From contig CANJMI010000018.1 of assembly GCA_947475525.1 (NCBI GenBank), positions 1-64,000 on the forward strand: a stretch of DNA of 64,000 nucleotides. The letters are read 5' to 3'. This DNA is from Polyangiaceae bacterium (GTDB taxonomy: Bacteria > Myxococcota_A > Polyangia > Polyangiales > Polyangiaceae). Made by a program: the position numbers and the translations under genes. Positions 53,568 through 62,700 of this stretch are shown here, one piece after another (the first letter of the stretch is position 1; each line of letters starts with the position of its first letter). The notes beneath the pieces were generated by a model, which was given only the letters and a program-made list of their open reading frames with translations, was not told the origin of the DNA and searched no databases.

Positions 53568-54296
53568 TCACTTCGAGCTGTTGTTCACTGGGATCACATC
53601 CAAGTCCGATAGCAGCTCACGCACGCCCCGGAGCACGTCGTCGGTGCGTTCGACTTCAAGCCCTGTGAAGCATCGCTCCTGGTAGTTCGGCTCGCCGAGG
53701 AACCGCTCCGCGGCCTTGCGAAGATCCTGGACGGGGGCCGAGCGATAAGCGGCTTCCACCGCGATCCATGCGGCCTCCGGTATCGGACCATGCGAAACGC
53801 GCAATATGGCCAGATCGACGAGATCGCGTGCGAGTTCGTCCCGATCCGCCCAACGATCGGAGTTTGCGAGGAGCTTCTCGGCGAATGCATCATTAACCGA
53901 TAAGATTGGGAGGGTTGTCCAGGTGGCTCGCTCTGCGGGGCCGAGCTCGATGCGCCCCTCGCGGATCAGCTCGACGCGGATCGACGTACCCTCCACCAGC
54001 ACCGGGAAGCGGAGGCCGTACTGATCGGAGCGGATCTCCCGGGGAAAACGCAGACCTTCCGTCCCGGCTGCGGGGAACAACGCGTCGTAGCCGCGCTCCC
54101 GCACAGACAGACGGAGCTCTCCGTACCCGCGAGCGTCCGAGCATACAAAATCAAGATCGCGTGATACTCGATACTCGCCGTGGCCGAGGGCGAGGCACGT
54201 CCCGCCGCCGAAGCGAAACGACGTCCGCTCGAGCGCCTCGGCATCAAGGGCGGAGAGCACTCGCCCCATTGCACGATAGAGCTCACGTCGGAACAT
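53568..54296 (-). CDS. AbiEii-like nucleotidyltransferase toxin
   Basis: 242 aa. Nucleotidyltransferase of the AbiEii/AbiGii group: FRFGGGTCLAL, then YRVSRDLDFVC with the Asp-x-Asp pair (D47, D49), and the late motif DAFAEKLLANSDRWADRDELARDLVDLAIL (quoted in part elsewhere as K..A..DR..RD..D). AbiE toxins transfer nucleotides to tRNA or other targets and cause growth arrest upon phage infection. The start overlaps the stop of the small upstream gene by 14 bp. Confidence 0.85.
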   Translation of the reverse strand: MFRRELYRAMGRVLSALDAEALERTSFRFGGGTCLALGHGEYRVSRDLDFVCSDARGYGELRLSVRERGYDALFPAAGTEGLRFPREIRSDQYGLRFPVLVEGTSIRVELIREGRIELGPAERATWTTLPILSVNDAFAEKLLANSDRWADRDELARDLVDLAILRVSHGPIPEAAWIAVEAAYRSAPVQDLRKAAERFLGEPNYQERCFTGLEVERTDDVLRGVRELLSDLDVIPVNNSSK

Positions 54297-54540
54297 CGAT
54301 CACGCTCCCGAAGCGATGGGCAAGCGCGCGCACGAACGCCGCCTCGTCAGCGGATAGATCCGCCGTCACCCCGCGGTGCCTCCAGCCACGCTCATAGCGC
54401 TGGAGCATTTCGAAAAGTGACAACTCGCGCCACCGCGCGTCGAACCACGAGAGGCTCTCGAGAAAGGGGAGCTGCTCCGGCGCGGCCGGGGACGTGTCAA
54501 CGCTGGCAGCGGGGTTCGAGGGGCTCATTGCGCAGAGCAT
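54283..54540 (-). CDS. Small protein coupled to the AbiEii-like toxin, putative antitoxin
   Basis: 85 aa (ATG at 54540; 54528 is an alternative). It ends inside the toxin gene. Sequence features: SWFDARWRELSLFEMLQRYERGWRHRGVTADLSADEAAFVRALAHRFGSVIDV, a short helical protein without the winged-helix of the classical AbiEi antitoxin. Position and overlap suggest an antitoxin or a regulatory partner. No family recognised. Confidence 0.62.
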   Translation of the reverse strand: MLCAMSPSNPAASVDTSPAAPEQLPFLESLSWFDARWRELSLFEMLQRYERGWRHRGVTADLSADEAAFVRALAHRFGSVIDVPT

Positions 54541-54650
54541 ACCAGTACGGACGGCGCCTGCGGTTTTGGAGCGCGCCGAGGCCCATCACCATGGCGAGGG
54601 CACTCCAGAGCCAGCTCTCTCTCGAAGGCGAAGCTGAGGTCATCAATTAG

Positions 54651-55214
54651 TCTGCGTCGAGAGGCGGTGGTTCCTCCGATGAGTCCGGCGGCAGCGCCGG
54701 TTCTACGGGACGCATTCCCGCCGAGCATCGTCCGGCGAGCGCCACCTATCCTTCGACCCGAGACCCGGGCTACATCGATTCCTTCTGTAAGGGCTCGGGG
54801 CCCGGTTACGAGCGCCAGAGCGATTCGGATTGCACGGCTGGCATCAACGGACGTTGCTTCGGGCGGATGGGCGGCGCCGGGTGCCTGGGGACGTCCTGCT
54901 CCTACGATGCGTGCTCGCAGGACGGCGACTGCGCGAGCGGCGTTCCTTGCCAGTGCCGGTCGAGCTCCGCCAAAGGGGCGAACACGTGCGTGACGGGGAG
55001 TGGTTGCCGTACCGACACAGACTGCGGCGACAACGGATTCTGCTCTCCGAGCGGCGCATCGAACGGCTCAATGGGTTGGTTCTGCCACACGGCCGTCGAC
55101 ACGTGCGTCGAGGACGCCGACTGTGTTGGTGCGGGCAATCAGAGCGAATGCAGCTTCGACCCGGCTGCGATGCGATGGCAGTGCGGCCAGTCCACGTGCT
55201 CTGCAGAGCCGTGA
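54651..55214 (+). pseudogene. 5'-truncated Cys-rich lipoprotein gene
   Basis: An open frame follows a TAG at 54648-54650 and has no plausible start before ATG at 54867. It begins with a typical lipoprotein linker (SRGGGSSDESGGSAGSTG) and continues RDPGYIDSFCKGSG, SDSDCTAGINGRCFGRMGG, then Cys-rich modules (CSQDGDCASGVPCQC, CRTDTDCGDNGFC, CVEDADC) to TGA at 55214. The signal peptide and promoter are missing, so the 5' end has been lost. If translation began at 54867 the product would be 115 aa and cytoplasmic, which makes no sense for such a Cys-rich protein. Confidence 0.65.
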
Positions 55215-55646
55215 CAGCAGCCAGGAACGGCGCGGAAGCCGCCCTGGCTGTCGACCACGGCGACGCCGATGCCACGAAGCCGCTGCTGGCTGCGAGCGCC
55301 CGGCTGAGTCCAACAACAAATTAAAGCTCCCCGCATGAAAGCGCGCGAAGCACGGTGTCGCGATCGGGCTCTGACGTTGGGAGCTGGGGATCGTCCGGGT
55401 GCAGCGGTCCTCTCGGTTTTCTCGCGGTAGCGAACACCGGATGAAGGCGCTTCAATTCGCGCAGTCGTGCCGCCGTGGTGGGCTCGAAGCTCACGAGATC
55501 CACGACAGAGTGTCGCCGCACGGACCGCAGTGGAACCTCGTCCGAATCTGGTGCGGCCGGCTTCGCGACACGAACGACAGGCTCTGATTGGCCGCAGCCT
55601 CAGCCGCTCACTCAAGAGGCGAGCCAAACGCAGGTTCGGTCTCGAC
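55215..55646. other. 432-bp stretch without a supported gene
   Basis: Lies between the truncated lipoprotein gene and the IS66 left end. A 66-aa minus-strand frame (55321-55521: VDLVSFEPTTAARLRELKRLHPVF...) has reasonable composition but no family or clear ribosome site. Nothing else seen. Confidence 0.35.
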
Positions 55647-55669
55647 GTAACCGTCCGGCCAGCGACGTC
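55647..55669 (+). repeat. IS66 left terminal inverted repeat
   Basis: Starts GTAACCGTCCGG and matches the reverse complement of 57602-57624 at 17 of 23 positions without gaps. Confidence 0.7.
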
Positions 55670-55704
55670 CTGACGACGCACGCAGACTCCGGCACGCTCA
55701 CGCC

Positions 55705-56007
55705 GTGGCGGGACATCCAAAGGAATTCTGGGCGAGACTCTGCGGTGAGGTCGAGCGCGGGACGGCGCTCAGCACCGTGGCGCAGCGCTACGGCGTGAAG
55801 TTATCGACGTTGCGCTGGTGGCGCTCAAGGCTGCGGCGCGGCGACCACTCTGTTGCGCTGCGGCTTTTGCCAGTCGTCGTCACGCGCGCTGCGATCGATG
55901 AAGTGATTCACATCGACGTCGCAGTGCGCAACCTCGTTGTGCGGGTGCCCGTCGGCGCGGACATCGAGTTTGCCGCGGCGTTCGTGCGCGCCCTCGAGCC
56001 ATGCTGA
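55705..56007 (+). CDS. tnpA: IS66 accessory protein TnpA-like
   Basis: 100 aa, GTG start. Helix-turn-helix N-terminus: EFWARLCGEVERGTALSTVAQRYGVKLSTLRWWRSRLRR, the DNA-binding region of IS66-type TnpA. The C-terminal half carries VRVPVGADIEFAAAFVRAL, resembling the end of IS66 accessory proteins. Its stop overlaps the first ATG of the transposase region (ATGCTGA at 56001-56007), the coupling usual in this family. Confidence 0.8.
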   Translation: MAGHPKEFWARLCGEVERGTALSTVAQRYGVKLSTLRWWRSRLRRGDHSVALRLLPVVVTRAAIDEVIHIDVAVRNLVVRVPVGADIEFAAAFVRALEPC

Positions 56008-57545
56008 CGCTCTCGTCGAGCGCGCGGCGACGCTGAAAACCTCGATCGTTTCGATCACTTACACGAATGGATGGACACGTGCTCGCTGGGATGATCAAAA
56101 CTTCTCGCTTATCACCGACGACGACCACGACCACGACTGCAACTTCCGGCGCGAAGCCGACGCGCTGCGCGTCGAGATGGCTGAGCTTCGAGAGCAGTTC
56201 GCGGCGCTTCAAAAACATCTCTTCGGCACGAAGAGCGAGAAGATGCCGCCGATGCGGAACGAGGTCCAAAAGGAGCGACCCCGTGATCCCGAACAGGCGA
56301 AAGAGCTACGCCGCAAGAACTCCGCTGCCCGCGACAAGCTCGACACCGAGGTCGTCACGGTGCCCGTACCCGAGTCCGCGCGCTCGTTGCACCGCGTGCG
56401 GCAGCGACGCCTTCAAGACCGTCGGCAACGGCACACCTTCGGTCATCTACGATTACGTCGCACCCCACTTTCGCCGCAGGATCTACCGCCGCGAAACCGT
56501 CGCGTGCCGTTGTGGCTCAAGCATCGTCACGGCTCCGTGCCCCGAGAAGGTTTTCGACCGCTCGCAGTACACGCCCGGTTTCGTCGCTTACCTCATCGTC
56601 GCTCAATGCGCCGACGCGATCCCCCTTTATCGCCTCGAGAAACAGTTCGCGCGCGTGGGAGTTTTCGTCGCTCGCAGCACGATGACCGATCTCTTTCATC
56701 GCGCCGCCGAGCTTCTCGCGCCGCTCTCCGAGCCCAGCATCGAGCAAAGCATCGAGCGCATCGGACAAAGCCCGATCGTCTCCGCCGACGAGACCCCTAT
56801 CAAGATGCAGTCGAGCACGAAGCGCGCCTTCATCTGGACGTTTCTCGGCGAGCAACTCGTGGGCTACGTCTTCAGCACCGGGCGCTCTGGTGACACGCCC
56901 GTACGCGTGCTCGGCGACTCTACAGGCGAGCTCGTCGCTGATCTCTACACCGGCTACAACAAGGTCACCGAGCCAGGGCGTCGCAACCGCGCGGGCTGCC
57001 TCGCACACGCTCGTCGCAAGATTTTCGACGCGAAAGAAAACAGCGACGCACTACCCGCGCTCGAGCTGATTCGCGACATCTACGTCGTCGAACACGACGC
57101 CGCGACACTCAATATCGTCGGCACCGAAGCGCACCTCGCCCTGCGACGCGAGCGAAGCCGACCGCTGTTCGCGCGGCTCCTTTTGTGGGCACGCGCGACC
57201 AGGCGCCGTCATTCACCGAAATCGCTGATGAGCAAAGCAGCCGGCTACCTGCTGCGCGGCCGAAAGCCGCTCTCGCGTTTCCTCCACGTGGCCGCTTTGC
57301 CGCCGGACAACAACCGATCCGAGGCGGCACTACGCCGTGTTGCCCTCGGCCGAAAAAACTACTTATTCGTCGGAAACGAAGACGCCGGAAAAAACGTCGC
57401 CGCCCTCTACTCTCTCGTCGCATCCTGCGAACTGAACGGAATCAATCCGACTGCGTACCTCACCGACGTGATGGCGAAGCTCTCGGTCGAGTCCGACATC
57501 GACGAGCTCCTTCCCGATCGCTGGCGACCGTCTCCAGACGGCTGA
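56001..57545 (+). pseudogene. tnpC: IS66 TnpC transposase with two compensating frameshifts
   Basis: The ATG at 56001 (frame of 56067) meets a stop at 56036. The N-terminal coding continues in the next frame (LREQFAALQKHLFGTKSEKM) until about 56380, then returns to the original frame at RCTACGSDAFKTVG, the zinc-binding CxxCG. The catalytic region follows: SPIVSADETPIKM, LADLYTGYNKV..., GCLAHARRKIFDA, and PDNNRSEAALRRVALGRKNYLF (shown in part), with DDE-type residues recognisable. It ends at TGA 57545. Two indels make the product non-functional unless frameshifting occurs. Confidence 0.82.
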
Positions 57546-57601
57546 CCGCGAAGCGTCGACAGCAGCGCCGACCCATTCAGCCGAGATGCAAGCGCGTCGG
57601 T

Positions 57602-57624
57602 GGCGTCGTTCGTCGTACGGCTAC
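57602..57624 (-). repeat. IS66 right terminal inverted repeat
   Basis: Read on the minus strand it begins GTAGCCGTACGA; partner of 55647-55669. Confidence 0.7.
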
Positions 57625-57833
57625 GTTGTCACGCCCATCACGGTAAAGGTGCGCACCGCCTCGCCGCTCCACGCAGCACCTGGCGATAGCATGACTGAAA
57701 ACGGCTCTTTCCCCCCGCGTAAGACAACCTGCAGAAACTCCATCGCACGCTCCACGCGAAAACGTCGCCGCACCTTGGTTCCGAGGCGCGTCGGGCGGTC
57801 TCGAAGCTCACGAGGTGCAGGCGCGCACCGGGC

Positions 57834-58685
57834 TTACTGTAGCGACTCGGGGTCGGGCGTTTCCCGCTCTTTGCAGCGCTTGACGAAGCGCTCGCGCCAC
57901 GCGGCGCTCGGATCGAGTTCTTCGGCGCGAAGCACCGACTGGCACGCGAGGTTGCGCGCCTCCTTGGCGTCGGCGGCCGTGTTCCCGATGAGCAGGAAGA
58001 AGCTTCCTGCGGCGTGAATCACGGATTTTACGTCTTTTTTCGAGTAGGCCGTCGCGATGCTGAGGCTCGTCTTCAGAGAGCCTCGAACGAAGTCGCGCCA
58101 GGCCGCTTCCTTGGCGCGCTTGGCATCGACGCGAAGAAGAAACGCGTCGAGTTTGTCCTCGCCCATCGCGCTAACCACCGCGGCGAGCTCGTCGCGCGCG
58201 TCGGAGACCTTCTCGATCCGGCCGTCGAGCTTGTTGCTGAGCTTCGAAAGCGTTTGAGGAGAAACGATCGCATAGCAGCCTCGGAACGCGTCGCTTTCGA
58301 CGAGGTTCGTGAGTGCCCTTTTTCCGTCCGCCTTGCCCATGGCCGTTGCAACGGCGACCTCGGCGGCCTTCACCAGGCACTTCATCGCGTCTTCGCGGCG
58401 TTCCTTCTTCGACTTGCCCTTGCCCTCTTCGGCGATGGCATCGACAAGTTTCGTCGCGCCGTCCTCACCGAGCAGCGCGAGCTCTCGCTGGAAATTTGCC
58501 ATCACGCCCACCACCTTGCGCTGGCACTTTTTGTCGTCGAATTCCTTCTCGCTGATTTTCCCATCGTCATTCTGGTCGCAGGCGCGATCGAGCTTGCGTG
58601 AGAGGCCATCACCGGCGAAAGCGGCAGGAGCGTGGCAGGCGACACCGAGTCCGAATGCGGCGGCGAACAGGAAGCGAGACTTCAT
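57834..58685 (-). CDS. Secreted helical protein with EF-hand-like motif, unknown
   Basis: 283 aa from ATG at 58685; a longer frame upstream lacks support. Signal peptide (FLFAAAFGLGVACHAPAAFA). An EF-hand-like loop DQNDDGKISEKEF lies near residues 38-50, then an almost entirely helical, Lys/Ala/Asp-rich body (AIAEEGKGKSKKERREDAMK, LDAFLLRVDAKRAKEAAWRDF). Probably periplasmic. No family recognised. Downstream of the truncated subtilase gene on the same strand. Confidence 0.7.
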   Translation of the reverse strand: MKSRFLFAAAFGLGVACHAPAAFAGDGLSRKLDRACDQNDDGKISEKEFDDKKCQRKVVGVMANFQRELALLGEDGATKLVDAIAEEGKGKSKKERREDAMKCLVKAAEVAVATAMGKADGKRALTNLVESDAFRGCYAIVSPQTLSKLSNKLDGRIEKVSDARDELAAVVSAMGEDKLDAFLLRVDAKRAKEAAWRDFVRGSLKTSLSIATAYSKKDVKSVIHAAGSFFLLIGNTAADAKEARNLACQSVLRAEELDPSAAWRERFVKRCKERETPDPESLQ

Positions 58686-58917
58686 TTTTTCGACTTTCTT
58701 TGAAGGCACGGAGGGTGGCGGAACAAAGCGCCTACGTGCGGCGGCTTCAGGAGCATCGCGCCTCCCATGGCCTTGAGACTGCCGCAACTCCAAATCACGC
58801 GTCGCACCCACAGATTCAGGCTCCGGACGACTCTCCCCGACCTCTGGCCCCGCGTCCGCACGCCTTCGGTCGAGCCTGCCAACCTCCCGGTGCGGCTGTT
58901 TTACAGCTTCGAGAGTC

Positions 58918-59538
58918 CTATGTGCTCGGATGGAACGGGTCGATGCCGCTATCCACGTCGCATACCGTCACGCCGCTGCCGTCAACTGGGATGCCGCCCG
59001 AGGTCGTGCGCCAGGCATCGGTCGCGCCGATCTCGGCGGCGGTGGCATCGAGCGTCGAGAGCACCCCGAACGGCGAACCATCGAGTTGCATGCGCTCGAC
59101 TCGGCCGATGAGCGCGGCCCCTGCGATTGCCCGAGGCGTCGCTTTCGCCAGCAAATAGCGGCCAAAACGCCACGGCGAGCCATCCGGCTTGCGGTTGACG
59201 TGCATGCCGGCACGCTCGACCGCGGCGACGTCAGCGTCGCTCGGCGTCTGCGGAAAGCGCACCGCCACGCTGGCGCGATCCTGCGCCTCGAGCAGGTGGC
59301 GGCGGCCTGGCTCGTGCGAGATGCTTGGCCGGCGTTCGAAGGCCACAATCAAGCCGAGCGCAATCTTGTCGCGGTGCGGTGAGCCACGCAGGAGCGCGAT
59401 GTCACGATGCGCGAGCGGTCTCGTCGGCGGCGCCGCGAACGCCGGTTCCGTCGAACCGAGGAGCACGCTGCCGCCCGTCAGCGCGCCGACGACCGCCGAA
59501 AGAATCCGTGAAGACGAAGAGCTGGAAACTTTACGCAT
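58918..59538 (-). pseudogene. Truncated subtilisin-like (S8) protease gene
   Basis: 206 aa. Signal peptide, an inhibitor-I9-like propeptide-type region (SVAVRFPQTPSDADVAAVERAGMHV), then the very beginning of a subtilase catalytic domain: VDGSGVTVCDVDSGIDPFHPS, with the catalytic Asp motif, and stop. The His and Ser blocks of the protease are absent downstream (58686-58917 shows none), so only the pro-region and ~25 residues of the enzyme remain. The propeptide alone could still act as an inhibitor, but a deletion remnant is more likely. Confidence 0.7.
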
Positions 59539-59755
59539 GATGATGGTGCTACCCCCAGGGTAACGGATTCGCTCATGCTACACGGGATAGCCTGTTCCCT
59601 GTTGCCGGCCAGGTGAGCTCGATCCGATAGCGGACAGTGCTCGCCCGAGCCACCCCCCGATAGCCGCACATCGGAGCGATCTCAGCCTCAGCTTCCACGT
59701 CTCGCCCGGGGCGTTTTCTGTCGACTCCGACCGTTGAAGAGGGCTTCAATCCCAC

Positions 59756-62700
59756 CTATTGGTGTGTTTCATTACAGCCGTTGTTTTTGGTGTTGCACCC
59801 AGTTGTACATTGCACGCTGCCGCTCACTTTGCCGCCCGCGCCACAACTGAACGTGCACGACGCGCCAATACCCCCGCGATCTTGGCAGACAGTCCCTCCG
59901 GTCCGGCCTTGACATTCATTACCATCGCCGGCCCAGGCGCAAGCCACTCGTATCTCACCTGTTGTAGCATCTGGACTGCCAAAGAACAAAAGCCACAAGC
60001 CCGATGGGTCGCGCTTGTTCCACGGATCGTGATTGACAAGGACTTCTCCGTTGCCAAAGTTATTCGAGTCGCCCCATTGACCAAGTGGATCGCGGCTGAT
60101 GTAGACGCCGACTTTCGGATCGTAGTAGCGGGCCTTGAAGTAGTAGTGACCCGTCTCGGCATCGTAGCGTTGACCCTGAAACAAGTAGGGGTTGCCTGAT
60201 GCGCTGCTCGGTACTTCAAGCATCGTGGCCGCATTCACGAAGCTAGGTGCCCCGTCGAAGGAATAGCCATAGAGTTCCTTGGCGTTTCCTTGCCTGTCGT
60301 AGAGTTGAGTTGTGTTGTTGTTGCGGTCGCGTAGGTAGTAGTAAAGCGTGTCCGTCGCGCCGTCGGCGTTGGTGTCCACGTCCATGGCGTAAAGTTCGTC
60401 GCTGCGATGGCTGTAAATGAACTGTCGTCGCACCTTGCCGCTCGCGTCTGTCTCCTCGATCGCGTTCGCGCCATCGTAATAAAAATGGGTCGCGCCATTC
60501 AGCGTGCCGCTGTCGCTCACGATCTTTTCAGTACGCCGGCCGCCGTGAATGGCGGCCGAAGCGTCGTAGCTGTACTGAGCGACGACCTTGGTCGGATCGG
60601 CGGCGCGTCTTACGACCCGCAAGCGGTTCAGCACATCCCATTGGTACACGAATGCTCCGTCCGCGATCCGGATGCCGGTGTGTGGCTTCGAGGGGTAGTC
60701 GAGTTCTTGCTGGCCATCCGTGGTCGGTGTGCCCATCGCGTTCGGCATGAAATCGGTATTGGCGCCGCCGCCGTCGTAAGAGCCGCCACCCTTTTTCTTT
60801 ACCGGGACCGTCTCGAGTTGAGGATTGCTTGCGAGGAGTAGCCCGCTTGTTGTGACGCCCATGCTCTCGACCTGGCGCAGCGAGTTGGCGAAGTTCAAAT
60901 GAAACAGCAGCTCAAACGCGTTGTTGCTTCCAGGAGTGGCGGTCTCGCTCCAATCGTCCACCGCGCCATCACTTGAGTGAGTGTACTCAAGGTAACCGGC
61001 CATGAAGCTTCCGCTCGGGGTCGTGATCGTTTGCTGGCTGGTTTCGACCAGGTCGTCGGCGGTGTAGGTGTGGGTGACTTCGAGTGGCCCGGCCACGACG
61101 CGCGGCGGTGGCTGGTGCGCGTCATACGGGCTCTCGGTGACGATGCCGAGGCGCGTGCTCTCTACCTTGCGAACGAGATGGCGAGGATCGTAGGTCGTGG
61201 TGATGGTCGTACTGGCGTTGGGGTACCGAAGCGCGACGCGGTCTGGACCGACGTAGCCGCCCGCGACGGAGCGACCATTCTGCGTCTCGCTCAACACGCG
61301 ACCGAGGGAGTCGTAGGCCGTGATGACGGTGGCGTCGTCGCTTGGATCGCCCGGTTCGTTCTCGTCGGTGCTCTCGATCACCTTCGACATTCCGTCGTAA
61401 GCAAACTTCTGAGTGGTGGTGCCAACCAGCACGGGAAGCATTGTCCCCGGAAGCGTCTCCCCGGCGGAGATGCTGATGACACGCTCCAAAAGGAGACCGC
61501 GCGCATCAAACGTTGAAGCGTGGGACGATCCGTTTTCGTCGACGTGAACGACGGCATTGCCGTCGGCGTCGTACTGCCAGGTTTGACTCCCGCCATCGGC
61601 ATTGGTCTGGCCGCTCATTCGGTCGAGCGAGTCGTAGGCCCAAGTTGTTTGGCGGTCCGCGTCGTCGGTTTTGGCGACCAAGCGACCGTTGGCGTCGTAT
61701 TCGCTCAAAACCGTTACGCTCGGATTCGCGGGGTCGAGTGACGCGCCGCCGATGCCGGAGACGGTCATCTCGCTCACCTCGAGCCAGCGGCGATTGTTGC
61801 CATCGTAAACGTATCGGGTGGCATTGCCGCGCCCGTTGATCTGTCCAATTGTGTAGAGGGCCAACGGATCCGCTAGCATCGGGCCGCGCATGTCGTAGCT
61901 TGAGACCACGTTGTTACGGCTATCGTACTCTGCATAGGATGTGCGGCCGGCAGCGTTCGTATCCCGTACGAGTCGGTTCACGGCATCGTAGACCCGCAGT
62001 TGGGTGAGGACTTTCGGTGGAAGCGTTCCCGTGTCGCTCACGATCGTTTCGGAGACGCGGATTGGATTGCCGTTGCCGTCGAAGTCCGTAACGATTTGCC
62101 CTGGGACCGGTGCGCCGTTCGTGGCATCGACCACCGGTTGGAGGGTGCGCCGAATGCGATCGGCTCCGTCGTACTGAAGCTCGACCACCGCGGCATTGTC
62201 CTCGATGCGAAAGGTCTGTCGTGAGTTCGCATCGTACTCGGTGCGCTCGGTGACGCGTTGATCACCAGGGGTGAGAGCGCCGTCGGCGAAGAGGACCCCG
62301 CCGGGGGCCAGGACACCGGTCGGCACAAATAATTCGTCATCTGTTTGGAAGCCTCGCCCACGCTCGTCAAAAAGCATGTGCTTCTTCCGAAGCAAAACCG
62401 TTGCTCCGTCCTTCACGGCGGGGCCATGCTCTTCGACGGTGCGAACGCGTCCTTCGGGATCACGCAGGTAATTCGTGGTTTTCTTGGTGACATCGGTGAC
62501 GGCGAGCAAACGATCGAAACCGTCGTAGCTCATACTCGTGAGCTCGCCCCCGGGCATCGCGTCGTTGTTGGCGGCATCGGTGTCGCTGACGCGATTGTCG
62601 TTGTCATCGTAACTTAGCGTGTGCGTCGCTGCGAGCGGGCCTGTTCCCCCGCGCGTCACGCTGATGAGGCGATCACGCTCATCATAGCTGTAGAGCACGA

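Larger units (their letters stand above)
55647..57624 (+). mobile_element. Degenerate IS66-family insertion sequence
   Basis: About 1.98 kb bounded by imperfect inverted repeats: left end 55647-55669, right end 57602-57624 (17 of 23 positions pair, both ends beginning GTA.CCGT). Contains a TnpA-like accessory gene and a frameshifted TnpC transposase; the usual TnpB gene is absent. The flanking 8-bp sequences (GTCTCGAC and GTTGTCAC) are not identical, so no intact target duplication remains. An old, probably immobile copy. Confidence 0.8.

Noticed and set aside
55639-57632. 8-bp target-site duplication of the IS66 element
   Set aside because: The flanking octamers match at only 4 of 8 positions.
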